Under the pieces are notes generated by a model that did no database searches, was not told the origin of the DNA, and saw only the letters and a program-made list of their open reading frames with translations. From NCBI GenBank assembly GCA_964017155.1, contig OZ024866.1, positions 23,526,730-23,590,729 on the forward strand: 64,000 bases of DNA. Direction: 5' to 3'. Both the position numbers and the translations under genes were made by a program. Source of the stretch: Oasisia sp. SBJ-2009. Taxonomy: Eukaryota; Annelida; Polychaeta; Sabellida; Siboglinidae. Below are positions 26,085-39,616 of the stretch, piece after piece (positions within the stretch are counted from its first letter, which is position 1; each line of letters opens with the position of its first letter).

Positions 26085-27660
26085 TGCCACCATAATTATA
26101 ATTTAATTTCTACCGTTGCCACACCAAATTCAAAGTTCAGTGGTGCTCAAGAGTTTAACCTAAGTTAGATAGCAGTTATCGCATCCAGATATCCCACTTT
26201 TTGACGTGTCTTCGCGGTGATCCAAAACGGTTAACTGGAGAGATGGTTCCGTGACACTATACGTGTTTACCGCACTTACTAGTCGCGTTGTTCCTACCGT
26301 TGGTGACTTGGCACCAAACGTCTTTCGCCATTGCATGTTTCTGTTTCGGCCTTGCAGCATGACACGACCCAGCACCTTACTGCATATCGCAATTAATTAT
26401 GTAAGTTTTTTGCTCAGGCGCCGGTCACCTTCTCAAAGCGACAAGTGGCGATCCATGTGATCAACATTGTTGAGAAAAAAAATAACGATGTAATGCACAA
26501 TAAATATGTATTTGACTGGGCGTTTCTCAGGACACCACCAGGCCTCCAGCTAAAGAAAATTTTCTTATTTACTTTGTCCTGCCTAGAAACACTTATATAT
26601 TCACAAATTTGTATATTACAGGAGTTGTGTATTCGTTCACCCTGTCTCTGTCTGACTTGTGACTGAACTAATATTAGTGACTATCTTATGCTTACGTCAC
26701 AATATTTTATCCATGTTACACTGACAAATTGCGAACAGTTTAACCTGTTAGACTGTCAATGTCTAGTGAAGAGACTAACCTGAATTATAATGGCGTAGAG
26801 TTGTTGAAATGTACGGTTTTTATTCAGATACATGCCAAATAAGATGATAATTACTAATAGTAATAACAGTGTTTATAACATGTGGATATCATTTAGAAAT
26901 CATTTTGTTTTGTGAAGTTACACATGTTCAATATACCTGTGACACTTGACAGCATTTCTTATTTCTATCAACATAGCCTGTGTCCACAGGTAGCTACAGC
27001 AGTATAAATGAATATAGGCATATTGAACTGAACTGGATAATCATAATATGTTTTCCCTTTGTAATGCTGCAAAATAAATCTGTATTTGAACAAACCCTTC
27101 TGAAGGCATATCATTGCCACCAATATTGCAATTGTATTGATGTTGCGCCTATTTTATTTCAAAAACTAGTACTATTTTGTCTAAATTTATATTCTTGTAA
27201 TGCCACTATTATTCGCCAAACGAATAAACATTTATAGTTCAAATGACTTCAGGGCCAGGATTTAATTCTGTCTTGGGTAGCACCACAAGTTTCCTCTGTT
27301 TGTCTTCCCCATTCCTGATCCACCTGTCAATAAGCTGGAAGGACTCTGCCCATTAGCCATATACTTACCCAACACCAGCTCTGTAGCCACGACTTCTCGA
27401 GAACGTTCAACAAGACCAGTATAAAGTGATCCTCATTATCCCATGCTTATGCTACCTATTGCGCCTCCACACCTCAGCACTCTGGTAGGATGCGAGATCA
27501 AGTGGAGGATCTTCTGTGCTTGGTGTAGCACACAACATATTCAACCACGTTCAGCTACTGCGAGAGTTGTCTTGAATACATCAACTGCATTCTGATATCA
27601 TCCGTTCAATCAGATTTCCCTCCAGATGAATCAACACTGGAATGATACACAAAATGAAAC
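26085..27660. repeat. Diverged block Q paralogue
   Basis: Alignable by eye with 40984-42720, for example around the CACCCTCTTTTTAGCAGCG start and GTTGGTGACTTGGCA. It has many substitutions and no CTG expansion. A related stretch also sits in block P at 680-1000. No gene seen. Confidence 0.75.
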
Positions 27661-27819
27661 GAAGCTGTACACCAAGCCATACTCTACAGTCTGAAACAGC
27701 TCACAGGTTTCACAATACCTGTTGCATCAAATAATCATACTGTTGTGTCCTTCGTCAAAATACAGAGTGAGACATGGCCAACATCGGTGTACATAATAGA
27801 ATCCAGGGGCTATACATCC

Positions 27820-28145
27820 CTCCGTCTTACGGGGCATATGCACAGGATTTGTCTTCAGCTGTGGTGACATACCGCTATGCCTTGTTGGTGAGGGTGCGTA
27901 CTACTGGACGTTTGTGGGATAGAGGGTGATGTGACTTGAAGTTGAGGTACTTGTCCATGTATGTCGGCTTCTGATAAATAAGCATCTTCGCGGATCCAAC
28001 GTTCAGAATATGGGAGCATAGATCCAGGAAAGGGAGTTTTTCTGCCTTTCTCAAGTTAGATGGTGAATTTGATGTGTGGGTCGATGCTGTTATGTGTTCA
28101 GTGAATATATCCACGTCATATTCGTGAAGTATGCAATGCAATGAA
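27820..28145 (-). pseudogene. Penelope-like element, reverse transcriptase fragment
   Basis: The minus strand reads EKLPFLDLCSHIL, then IYQKPTYMDKYLNFKSHHPL and SHKRPVVRTLTNKA, then a stop followed by VTTAEDK. This LPFLD...YRKPTHTD.YL.F.S.HPL.HKRSVVRTL pattern is characteristic of Penelope-like RTs, just after the catalytic palm. Only ~100 residues survive, with an in-frame stop. Its left half adjoins the repeat shared with 52949; its right end meets the module fragment at 28146. Confidence 0.85.
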
Positions 28146-28415
28146 AGCATTAACGATCTTATTGTTTGCACGAATTACCTCAACCAACGCAAATTTTGAG
28201 CGTGAGCATGGACCATTTTCGAAGAACATAGGTTGCTGTAATGGGCAAGATGTGATGCACTATATTATACATTTACCTGTCTGCGGTGGACAATAATATG
28301 GTTTTGGACTCACAAATGGCCTCCGAGCATAATCAAATATCGGATTATTTCCTTACCCGATTATGCCCCAGAATCATCATAGTATTAAATATCTGCATTA
28401 TATGGATGATTAATA
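28146..28415. repeat. Internally deleted module fragment
   Basis: Matches 29879-30146 of the tandem unit, then jumps straight to the start of copy 1. Relative to a full module about 1.5 kb, including both exons, is missing. The left end abuts a Penelope fragment. Confidence 0.75.
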
Positions 28416-30803
28416 GAATAATACAGAAAAGACACATAATACCAGAGGAGATACAAAATAAAATCATGTATTGTTCATTTGTGCACTCAAAGAAACTAAC
28501 TGATATCACTCGCCATGCACCGTGCCGTGTTCTGATAGCTCCCATATATCAGGCACCAGTGAGAATCTATCATTTATATTTTGTATGGATGTTTCTTGGG
28601 GCACTGCCAAGTAATACAATTAATAAATATTGGATTGCCTCATTTTAAAAGGCTCCCTTTCTAGAGTCCTAGGACCCCAGAACTAGTATAATTTCACAGT
28701 TTGCCTATTTGTTTTGAAACATGTAATGTAACTACTTCTCTAATGTTGGCTCATTTTAAAGCCACCTAGGGTACTGTAAGGCCTAAACACTGTTTTTTTC
28801 TTAAGTTTTCCTTTTTGAAACTGTTCTGTTGTTTTTCCTCTAATTTTGCATCTTATGGTGTTTTCATTCTCCGAAAGAAATTTGTAGTTGAATTATCTGT
28901 GGTAATGGCATCTCAGGGCCTCAAAAAAAAAGCAAAATATAAATATTTTGCCAGCTTATGCCGCCTGGACAACATCCTGCTGTTATTTGTGTACATGTAT
29001 TCGGCGTGTAGCAGCAAGCCCTCACCACAGCACCAGTGAAGCAGGACGAAAACTGCCTCCTATTGGTGCATGGGGTACCTTGACTAACCCATTGTGTAAT
29101 CGCTTTCTGGTAGCAGTGGCATGGTCTGTGTCAGTAACCCAGTAGATTCATGTTAAACTGGACTGCATGTTTTAAGCTATACATGCCTGTATCTACAATA
29201 CTACTGATTTTTGTATTAGCAAGTTGTATTTATTTTTTATGTAGGCTTTATTTTTTTTAAATGGTGTGCCGTGTGCCTGTATTGTTTTTTATTCAAGATG
29301 TATTGTCACATGTATGCGACAAAAATAAAATTAATATTCTAGACAACCATCAAGTTAACATTCTTTCACTCTAGTGTTGATACTGTCTGCTGCATCCACA
29401 CAATTTGGCTGTTTCTGGTAATATCATATGAATAAACATACATTGTCAAATACGTGATTACAGTGAAGAGCCGAGGCAGCGACTATGATACACTATGATA
29501 CACATTCATGTTTACCAACTCGTTATATGGTAGGGCTTCGTGGCCCATTTTTAGTCATTTGGGCAGAAGATCGAAAGGACTTGTGGTATCACTTTTTGTC
29601 TGCTGTGCGCCTTTAACTTCCATATGTCAGGTACTGTTGAGAATTTATGTTTTTAATTTGGCATAGCCGTTTCTTAGGACACTGCTACTTTGTTCGAGAA
29701 ATGTTTTTTGTCTGTTTGGATCGTTCCGAAGTCCCCAAAACTAGTAAAACAAAACAGTTTTCCATTTACTTAAGAACATATAGCCATGGCTTTTATATGA
29801 GACACCACTATGTCAATTTGTGAGAACATGGCAATTTAACTCACGATGTATGCCCATTGTGGAATTTATTTCGTTTTAGCATTAACGATCTTATTGTTTG
29901 CATGAATTACCTCAACCAACGCAAATTTTCAGCGTGAGCATGGACCATTTTTGAAGAACATAGGTTGATATAATGGTCAAGATCTGATGCATTATTTTAT
30001 ACAGTTACGTGTCCGCGGTGGACAATAATATGGTTTTGGACTCACAAATGGCCTCCGGGCATAATCGAATATCGGATTATTTCCTTACCCGATTATGCCC
30101 CAGAATCATCATAGTATTAAATATCTTCATCATATGGATGATTCACACAAAACTAGAATGTACCTAAAGGCTGAAAGCAAGGGCATGTAAGAAACAGGTG
30201 TTTGCCAAAACATGAAAATGATATCAGTATTATGCTAATATAAAGAGTATTCTACTAAGATATGATAACTTGATAACACATAGTAAGATAAGTTAATATA
30301 AATATATATTAAAATATCACTTAAAAATTGTAATTCATGAGCCACTAATCGAATCTAAAAAAGGGTTGTTACCTGGTTTAAATGGCATTGCTTTATTCCA
30401 ATTGACAGGTTGTTCCAATGGCATATGTTTGTATAAAAGAAGGACGTTTGCCAAGAACTCTTCACTCTCGTAATAACACATGCCAAGTTGCTAACTTTTG
30501 TGGGGTAACTATGGTGTACCAATTCGATATATGTTCTGAAATATCCTGGTACCATTACATTGATGGTATTTAACATGTTGTCCAATGTTTATTTTTATAC
30601 TCTATAATCAACTGAGACTAAACCAACGGTCTTAAATTCATGAGGTCCGACATGGAATTTAAAGAAACGGACTAGTTTGTTCTGGCTACACTGCATTCTG
30701 CAGATAGTACCTATCATAGCAGCCAAGTTAGAGTTTGACAATTGAGTACGTTTTATAGAATTTGATGATTGTTATTCATTAATGCGCCCTTGCTCATCGT
30801 TTT

Positions 30804-30822
30804 ATTGCATTGCATTGCATTG
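30804..30822. repeat. Short (ATTGC) site in tandem copy 1
   Basis: Nearly four units; the same short form recurs in tandem copies 2 and 3 (near 34084 and 37363) and at 56396. It is the unexpanded state of the pentanucleotide site. Confidence 0.9.
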
Positions 30823-31045
30823 TTCATGTGTTTTGGTAGCACCTAAGATCATTAGGCACTCGGAACTACCTAATGATTTTGACCACATCCAGCAGTTTTT
30901 AAGAACGCCATCCATCTCGCTGTCTCTGTGCAAATAGATACAGTGTCATATATCAATGAGTGTGTGATGGAGGTGTTACTTAACACTAATCATTGTAGTA
31001 CTTTTCCCCACAACAAACTCCATCAATGCATATCTTATGTTGCAG

Positions 31046-31129
31046 TTTGGACGAATGTGGGATTAGAAACGATGGGATGATGGCACTGTCCAAAGCGCTA
31101 GCTCATTGCCCCAAAGTAGAACAACTTAG
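31046..31129 (+). CDS. LRR exon A3, tandem copy 1
   Basis: A-type exon in the first 3.28-kb tandem unit. Acceptor TTGCAG, donor GTGAGT. It reads LDECGIRNDGMMALSKAL and ends HCPKVEQL; AG joined to the G of B3 gives Arg. The nucleotide sequence is the same in tandem copies 2 and 3 and in the dispersed copy at 56634. Confidence 0.85.
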
Positions 31130-31437
31130 GTGAGTTAGCATTTTTTGTATAATAAATGCAATATATGTTCATTGATGTACAATTTGTTGAATACATTTGT
31201 AGACATTGGTTTATTTTTTGTCATTATCGTAATGGTTAGTCTAAATGTCTCTGGCAATTACGTCTTCTATTTGTTATGTTCCATTATAATTATAGTAGAT
31301 TTGTTTACATATTGATATATTGAATGTATTATGTGTGTTGCTCAATAGAAAATAAATAATTGATTTGAATATTTATTTCATGGAGACTAGTATTTCCTAT
31401 TACCTTTGCCGATATTGACACCATTCCAAATATACAG

Positions 31438-31524
31438 GTTGAGATCCAATGCACTGGATGATCCCGATGTCGCCAACGCTCTCGCTCAATCGATCGAGCA
31501 TATGACGCATCTACAGAACTTGGA
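31438..31524 (+). CDS. LRR exon B3, tandem copy 1
   Basis: B-type exon 308 bp after A3. Acceptor TACAG, donor GTGAGT. It reads LRSNALDDPDVANALAQS and ends HMTHLQNL; GA plus T gives Asp. It is identical in tandem copies 2 and 3 but differs at four bases from the dispersed copy at 57026. Confidence 0.85.
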
Positions 31525-34325
31525 GTGAGTACTTCATCAACATAGTTCATATTGGCTGGTATTCTGCAATTAATATTGTGTGGTTACTATTTTTAATTGT
31601 GCTTATGTGAAGTATGTTTTCATGTTGGTAGATGTATGATTTTCACCACCCAAGGGCAATAGGACAAAAATAATACTTTAACCAGGTGTAGAATAATACA
31701 GATAAGACACATAATACCAGAGGAGATACAAAATAAAATCATGTATTATTCATTTGTGCACTCAAAGAAACTAACTGATATCACTCGCCATGCACCGTGC
31801 CGTGTTCTGATAGCTCCCATATCTCAGGCGCCAGTGAGAATTTATCATTTATATTTTGTATGGATGTTTCTTGGGGCACTGCCAAGTAATAAAATTAATA
31901 AATATTGGATTGACTCATTTTAAAAGGCTCCCTTTCTAATGTCCTAGGACCCCAGAACTAGTATAATTTCACAGTTTGCCTATTTGTTTTGAAACATGTA
32001 ATGTAACTACTTCTCTAATGTTGGCTCATTTTAAAGCCACCTAGGGTACTCTAAGGCCTAAACACTGTTTTTTTCTTCAGTTTTCCTTTTTGAAACTGTT
32101 CTGTTGTTTTTCCTCTAATTTTGCATCTTATGGTGTTTTCATTCTCCGAAAGAAATTTGTAGTTGAATTATCTGTGGTGGTAATGGCATCTCAGGGCCTC
32201 CAGAAAAAAAACAAAATATAAATATTTTGCCAGCTTATGCCGCCTGGATAACATCCTGCTGTTATTTGTGTACATGTATTCGGCGAGTAGCAGCAAGCCC
32301 TCACCACAGCACAAGTGAAGCAGGACGAAAACTGCCTCCTATTGGTGCATGGGGTACCTTGACTAACCCATTGTGTAATCGCTTTCTGGTAGCAGTGGCA
32401 TGGTCTGTGTCAGTAACCCAGTAGATTCATGTTAAACTGGACTGCATGTTTTAAGCTATACATGCCTGTATCTACAATACTACTGATTTTTGTATTAGCA
32501 AGTTGTATTTATTTTTTATGTAGGCTTTATTCTCTTTAAAAAGGTGTGCCGTGTGCCTGTGTTGTTTTTTATTCAACATGTATTGTCACATGTATGCGAC
32601 AAAAATAAAATTAATATTCTAGACAACCATCAAGTTAACATTCTTTCACTCTAGTGTTGATACTGTCTGCTGCATCCACACAATTTGGCTGTTTCTGGTA
32701 ATATCATATGAATAAACATACATTGTCAAATACGTGATTACAGTGAAGAGCCGAGGCAGCGACTATGATACACTATGATACACATTCATGTTTACCAACT
32801 CGTTATATGGTAGGGCTTCGTGGCCCATTTTTAGTCATTTGGGCAGAAGATCGAAAGGACTTGTGGTATCACTTTTTGTCTGCTGTGCGCCTTTAACTTC
32901 CATATGTCAGGTACTGTTGAGAATTTATGTTTTTAATTTGGCATAGCCGTTTCTTAGGACACTGCTACTTTGTTCGAGAAATGTTTTTTGTCTGTTTGGA
33001 TCGTTCCGAAGTCCCCAAAACTAGTAAAACAAAACAGTTTTCCATTTACTTAAGAACATATAGCCATGGCTTTTATATGAGACACCACTATGTCAATTTG
33101 TGAGAACATGGCAATTTAACTCACGATGTATGCCCATTGTGGAATTTATTTCGTTTTAGCATTAACGATCTTATTGTTTGCATGAATTACCTCAACCAAC
33201 GCAAATTTTCAGCGTGAGCATGGACCATTTTTGAAGAACATAGGTTGATATAATGGTCAAGATCTGATGCATTATTTTATACAGTTACGTGTCCGCGGTG
33301 GACAATAATATGGTTTTGGACTCACAAATGGCCTCCGGGCATAATCGAATATCGGATTATTTCCTTACCCGATTATGCCCCAGAATCATCATAGTATTAA
33401 ATATCTTCATCATATGGATGATTCACACAAAACTAGAATGTACCTAAAGGCTGAAAGCAAGGGCATGTAAGAAACAGGTGTTTGCCAAAACTTGAAAATG
33501 ATATCAGTATTATGCTAATATAAAGAGTATTCTACTAAGATATGATAACTTGATAACACATAGTAAGATAAGTTAATATAAATATATATTAAAATATCAC
33601 TTAAAAATTGTAATTCATGAGCCACTAATCGAATCTAAAAAAGGGTTGTTACCTGGTTTAAATGGCATTGCTTTATTCCAATTGACAGGTTGTTCCAATG
33701 GCATATGTTTGTATAAAAGAAGGACGTTTGCCAAGAACTCTTCACTCTCGTAATAACACATGCCAAGTTGCTAACTTTTGTGGGGTAACTATGGTGTACC
33801 AATTCGATATATGTTCTGAAATATCCTGGTACCATTACATTGATGGTATTTAACATGTTGTCCAATGTTTATTTTTATACTCTATAATCAACTGAGACTA
33901 AACCAACGGTCTTAAATTCATGAGGTCCGACATGGAATTTAAAGAAACGGACTAGTTTGTTCTGGCTACACTGCATTCTGCAGATAGTACCTATCATAGC
34001 AGCCAAGTTAGAGTTTGACAATTGAGTACGTTTTATAGAATTTGATGATTGTTATTCATTAATGCGCCCTTGCTCATCGTTTTATTGCATTGCATTGCAT
34101 TGTTCATGTGTTTTGGTAGCACCTAAGATCATTAGGCACTCGGAACTACCTAATGATTTTGACCACATCCAGCAGTTTTTAAGAACGCCATCCATCTCGC
34201 TGTCTCTGTGCAAATAGATACAGTGTCATATATCAATGAGTGTGTGATGGAGGTGTTACTTAACACTAATCATTGTAGTACTTTTCCCCACAACAAACTC
34301 CATCAATGCATATCTTATGTTGCAG

Positions 34326-34409
34326 TTTGGACGAATGTGGGATTAGAAACGATGGGATGATGGCACTGTCCAAAGCGCTAGCTCATTGCCCCAAAGTAGA
34401 ACAACTTAG
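34326..34409 (+). CDS. LRR exon A4, tandem copy 2
   Basis: Exact copy of A3, 3280 bp downstream, with the same acceptor and donor. If spliced it adds a second identical 28-residue repeat. No disabling change is seen. Confidence 0.83.
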
Positions 34410-34717
34410 GTGAGTTAGCATTTTTTGTATAATAAATGCAATATATGTTCATTGATGTACAATTTGTTGAATACATTTGTAGACATTGGTTTATTTTTTG
34501 TCATTATCGTAATGGTTAGTCTAAATGTCTCTGGCAATTACGTCTTCTATTTGTTATGTTCCATTATAATTATAGTAGATTTGTTTACATATTGATATAT
34601 TGAATGTATTATGTGTGTTGCTCAATAGAAAATAAATAATTGATTTGAATATTTATTTCATGGAGACTAGTATTTCCTATTACCTTTGCCGATATTGACA
34701 CCATTCCAAATATACAG

Positions 34718-34804
34718 GTTGAGATCCAATGCACTGGATGATCCCGATGTCGCCAACGCTCTCGCTCAATCGATCGAGCATATGACGCATCTACAGAACT
34801 TGGA
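34718..34804 (+). CDS. LRR exon B4, tandem copy 2
   Basis: Exact copy of B3, 3280 bp downstream, with intact splice sites. Together with A4 it forms a 57-residue cassette that can be inserted without changing frame. Confidence 0.83.
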
Positions 34805-37604
34805 GTGAGTACTTCATCAACATAGTTCATATTGGCTGGTATTCTGCAATTAATATTGTGTGGTTACTATTTTTAATTGTGCTTATGTGAAGTATGTTTT
34901 CATGTTGGTAGATGTATGATTTTCACCACCCAAGGGCAATAGGACAAAAATAATACTTTAACCAGGTGTAGAATAATACAGATAAGACACATAATACCAG
35001 AGGAGATACAAAATAAAATCATGTATTATTCATTTGTGCACTCAAAGAAACTAACTGATATCACTCGCCATGCACCGTGCCGTGTTCTGATAGCTCCCAT
35101 ATCTCAGGCGCCAGTGAGAATTTATCATTTATATTTTGTATGGATGTTTCTTGGGGCACTGCCAAGTAATAAAATTAATAAATATTGGATTGACTCATTT
35201 TAAAAGGCTCCCTTTCTAATGTCCTAGGACCCCAGAACTAGTATAATTTCACAGTTTGCCTATTTGTTTTGAAACATGTAATGTAACTACTTCCCTAATG
35301 TTGGCTCATTTTAAAGCCACCTAGGGTACTCTAAGGCCTAAACACTGTTTTTTTCTTCAGTTTTCCTTTTTGAAACTGTTCTGTTGTTTTTCCTCTAATT
35401 TTGCATCTTATGGTGTTTTCATTCTCCGAAAGAAATTTGTAGTTGAATTATCTGTGGTGGTAATGGCATCTCAGGGCCTCCAGAAAAAAAACAAAATATA
35501 AATATTTTGCCAGCTTATGCCGCCTGGATAACATCCTGCTGTTATTTGTGTACATGTATTCGGCGAGTAGCAGCAAGCCCTCACCACAGCACAAGTGAAG
35601 CAGGACGAAAACTGCCTCCTATTGGTGCATGGGGTACCTTGACTAACCCATTGTGTAATCGCTTTCTGGTAGCAGTGGCATGGTCTGTGTCAGTAACCCA
35701 GTAGATTCATGTTAAACTGGACTGCATGTTTTAAGCTATACATGCCTGTATCTACAATACTACTGATTTTTGTATTAGCAAGTTGTATTTATTTTTTATG
35801 TAGGCTTTATTTTTTTTAAATGGTGTGCCGTGTGCCTGTATTGTTTTTTATTCAAGATGTATTGTCACATGTATGCGACAAAAATAAAATTAATATTCTA
35901 GACAACCATCAAGTGAACATTCTTTCACTCTAGTGTTGATACTGTCTGCTGCATCCACACAATTTGGCTGTTTCTGGTAATATCATATGAATAAACATAC
36001 ATTGTCAAATACGTGATTACAGTGAAGAGCCGAGGCAGCGACTATGATACACTATGATACACATTCATGTTTACCAACTCGTTATATGGTAGGGCTTCGT
36101 GGCCCATTTTTAGTCATTTGGGCAGAAGATCGAAAGGACTTGTGGTATCACTTTTTGTCTGCTGTGCGCCCTTAACTTCCATATGTCAGGTACTGTTGAG
36201 AATTTATGTTTTTAATTTGGCATAGCCGTTTCTTAGGACACTGCTACTATGTTCGAGAAATGTTTTTTGTCTGTTTGGATCGTTCCGAAGTCCCCAAAAC
36301 TAGTAAAACAAAACAGTTTTCCATTTACTTAAGAACATATAGCCATGGCTTTTATATGAGACACCACTATGTCAATTTGTGAGAACATGGCAATTTAACT
36401 CACGATGTATGCCCATTGTGGAATTTATTTCGTTTTAGCATTAACGATCTTATTGTTTGCATGAATTACCTCAACCAACGCAAATTTTCAGCGTGAGCAT
36501 GGACCATTTTTGAAGAACATAGGTTGATATAATGGTCAAGATCTGATGCATTATTTTATACAGTTACGTGTCCGCGGTGGACAATAATATGGTTTTGGAC
36601 TCACAAATGGCCTCCGGGCATAATCGAATATCGGATTATTTCCTTACCCGATTATGCCCCAGAATCATCATAGTATTAAATATCTTCATCATATGGATGA
36701 TTCACACAAAACTAGAATGTACCTAAAGGCTGAAAGCAAGGGCATGTAAGAAACAGGTGTTTGCCAAAACTTGAAAATGATATCAGTATTATGCTAATAT
36801 AAAGAGTATTCTACTAAGATATGATAACTTGATAACACATAGTAAGATAAGTTAATATAAATATATATTAAAATATCACTTAAAAATTGTAATTCATGAG
36901 CCACTAATCGAATCTAAAAAAGGGTTGTTACCTGGTTTAAATGGCATTGCTTTATTCCAATTGACAGGTTGTTCCAATGGCATATGTTTGTATAAAAGAA
37001 GGACGTTTGCCAAGAACTCTTCACTCTCGTAATAACACATGCCAAGTTGCTAACTTTTGTGGGGTAACTATGGTGTACCAATTCGATATATGTTCTGAAA
37101 TATCCTGGTACCATTACATTGATGGTATTTAACATGTTGTCCAATGTTTATTTTTATACTCTATAATCAACTGAGACTAAACCAACGGTCTTAAATTCAT
37201 GAGGTCCGACATGGAATTTAAAGAAACGGACTAGTTTGTTCTGGCTACACTGCATTCTGCAGATAGTACCTATCATAGCAGCCAAGTTAGAGTTTGACAA
37301 TTGAGTACGTTTTATAGAATTTGATGATTGTTATTCATTAATGCGCCCTTGCTCATCGTTTTATTGCATTGCATTGCATTGTTCATGTGTTTTGGTAGCA
37401 CCTAAGATCATTAGGCACTCGGAACTACCTAATGATTTTGACCACATCCAGCAGTTTTTAAGAACGCCATCCATCTCGCTGTCTCTGTGCAAATAGATAC
37501 AGTGTCATATATCAATGAGTGTGTGATGGAGGTGTTACTTAACACTAATCATTGTAGTACTTTTCCCCACAACAAACTCCATCAATGCATATCTTATGTT
37601 GCAG

Positions 37605-37688
37605 TTTGGACGAATGTGGGATTAGAAACGATGGGATGATGGCACTGTCCAAAGCGCTAGCTCATTGCCCCAAAGTAGAACAACTTAG
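37605..37688 (+). CDS. LRR exon A5, tandem copy 3
   Basis: Exact copy of A3 and A4, 3279 bp after A4. Splice sites are intact. It is the last A exon of the tandem array, because the fourth unit stops before its exon segment. Confidence 0.83.
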
Positions 37689-37996
37689 GTGAGTTAGCAT
37701 TTTTTGTATAATAAATGCAATATATGTTCATTGATGTACAATTTGTTGAATACATTTGTAGACATTGGTTTATTTTTTGTCATTATCGTAATGGTTAGTC
37801 TAAATGTCTCTGGCAATTACGTCTTCTATTTGTTATGTTCCATTATAATTATAGTAGATTTGTTTACATATTGATATATTGAATGTATTATGTGTGTTGC
37901 TCAATAGAAAATAAATAATTGATTTGAATATTTATTTCATGGAGACTAGTATTTCCTATTACCTTTGCCGATATTGACACCATTCCAAATATACAG

Positions 37997-38083
37997 GTTG
38001 AGATCCAATGCACTGGATGATCCCGATGTCGCCAACGCTCTCGCTCAATCGATCGAGCATATGACGCATCTACAGAACTTGGA
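37997..38083 (+). CDS. LRR exon B5, tandem copy 3
   Basis: Exact copy of B3 and B4 with intact acceptor and donor. The next exon downstream is A6 at 40015, beyond the truncated fourth unit. Confidence 0.83.
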
Positions 38084-38249
38084 GTGAGTACTTCATCAAC
38101 ATAGTTCATATTGGCTGGTATTCTGCAATTAATATTGTGTGGTTACTATTTTTAATTGTGCTTATGTGAAGTATGTTTTCATGTTGGTAGATGTATGATT
38201 TTCACCACCCAAGGGCAATAGGACAAAAATAATACTTTAACCAGGTGTA

Positions 38250-39616
38250 GAATAATACAGATAAGACACATAATACCAGAGGAGATACAAAATAAAATCA
38301 TGTATTATTCATTTGTGCACTCAAAGAAACTAACTGATATCACTCGCCATGCACCGTGCCGTGTTCTGATAGCTCCCATATCTCAGGCGCCAGTGAGAAT
38401 TTATCATTTATATTTTGTATGGATGTTTCTTGGGGCACTGCCAAGTAATAAAATTAATAAATATTGGATTGACTCATTTTAAAAGGCTCCCTTTCTAATG
38501 TCCTAGGACCCCAGAACTAGTATAATTTCACAGTTTGCCTATTTGTTTTGAAACATGTAATGTAACTACTTCCCTAATGTTGGCTCATTTTAAAGCCACC
38601 TAGGGTACTCTAAGGCCTAAACACTGTTTTTTTCTTCAGTTTTCCTTTTTGAAACTGTTCTGTTGTTTTTCCTCTAATTTTGCATCTTATGGTGTTTTCA
38701 TTCTCCGAAAGAAATTTGTAGTTGAATTATCTGTGGTGGTAATGGCATCTCAGGGCCTCCAGAAAAAAAACAAAATATAAATATTTTGCCAGCTTATGCC
38801 GCCTGGATAACATCCTGCTGTTATTTGTGTACATGTATTCGGCGAGTAGCAGCAAGCCCTCACCACAGCACAAGTGAAGCAGGACGAAAACTGCCTCCTA
38901 TTGGTGCATGGGGTACCTTGACTAACCCATTGTGTAATCGCTTTCTGGTAGCAGTGGCATGGTCTGTGTCAGTAACCCAGTAGATTCATGTTAAACTGGA
39001 CTGCATGTTTTAAGCTATACATGCCTGTATCTACAATACTACTGATTTTTGTATTAGCAAGTTGTATTTATTTTTTATGTAGGCTTTATTTTTTTTAAAT
39101 GGTGTGCCGTGTGCCTGTATTGTTTTTTATTCAAGATGTATTGTCACATGTATGCGACAAAAATAAAATTAATATTCTAGACAACCATCAAGTGAACATT
39201 CTTTCACTCTAGTGTTGATACTGTCTGCTGCATCCACACAATTTGGCTGTTTCTGGTAATATCATATGAATAAACATACATTGTCAAATACGTGATTACA
39301 GTGAAGAGCCGAGGCAGCGACTATGATACACTATGATACACATTCATGTTTACCAACTCGTTATATGGTAGGGCTTCGTGGCCCATTTTTAGTCATTTGG
39401 GCAGAAGATCGAAAGGACTTGTGGTATCACTTTTTGTCTGCTGTGCGCCCTTAACTTCCATATGTCAGGTACTGTTGAGAATTTATGTTTTTAATTTGGC
39501 ATAGCCGTTTCTTAGGACACTGCTACTATGTTCGAGAAATGTTTTTTGTCTGTTTGGATCGTTCCGAAGTCCCCAAAACTAGTAAAACAAAACAGTTTTC
39601 CATTTACTTAAGAACA
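38250..39616. repeat. 3.28-kb tandem unit, partial copy 4
   Basis: Only the first ~1370 bp of the unit is present. The match ends abruptly in TTAAGAACA, after which the sequence is different. The exon part is absent, so this copy adds no LRR. Confidence 0.9.

Larger units (their letters stand above)
28416..31690. repeat. 3.28-kb tandem unit, copy 1
   Basis: First full copy of a direct tandem repeat whose period is 3275-3280 bp. In order it holds a short P-like stretch, the conserved pre-exon intron, three to four ATTGC repeats near 30804, exon A3 and exon B3. Its first ~600 bp show more private differences than the later copies do. Confidence 0.93.
31691..34970. repeat. 3.28-kb tandem unit, copy 2
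   Basis: Second full copy, 3280 bp, nearly identical to copies 1 and 3. It carries exons A4 and B4. It alone has a small block of differences around 32530-32580, while at later sites it agrees with copy 1 against copies 3 and 4. Confidence 0.93.
34971..38249. repeat. 3.28-kb tandem unit, copy 3
   Basis: Third full copy, 3279 bp, carrying exons A5 and B5. It shares several single-base variants with the partial fourth copy, for example an AAGTGAACATTC variant where copies 1 and 2 have AAGTTAACATTC. Confidence 0.93.

Noticed and set aside
28286..28648. 120-residue frame in the tandem unit and its 60-residue relatives at 31741, 35021, 38300 and 57224
   Set aside because: It crosses the junction between two repeat segments, changes length between copies through stops, and has no recognisable motif.
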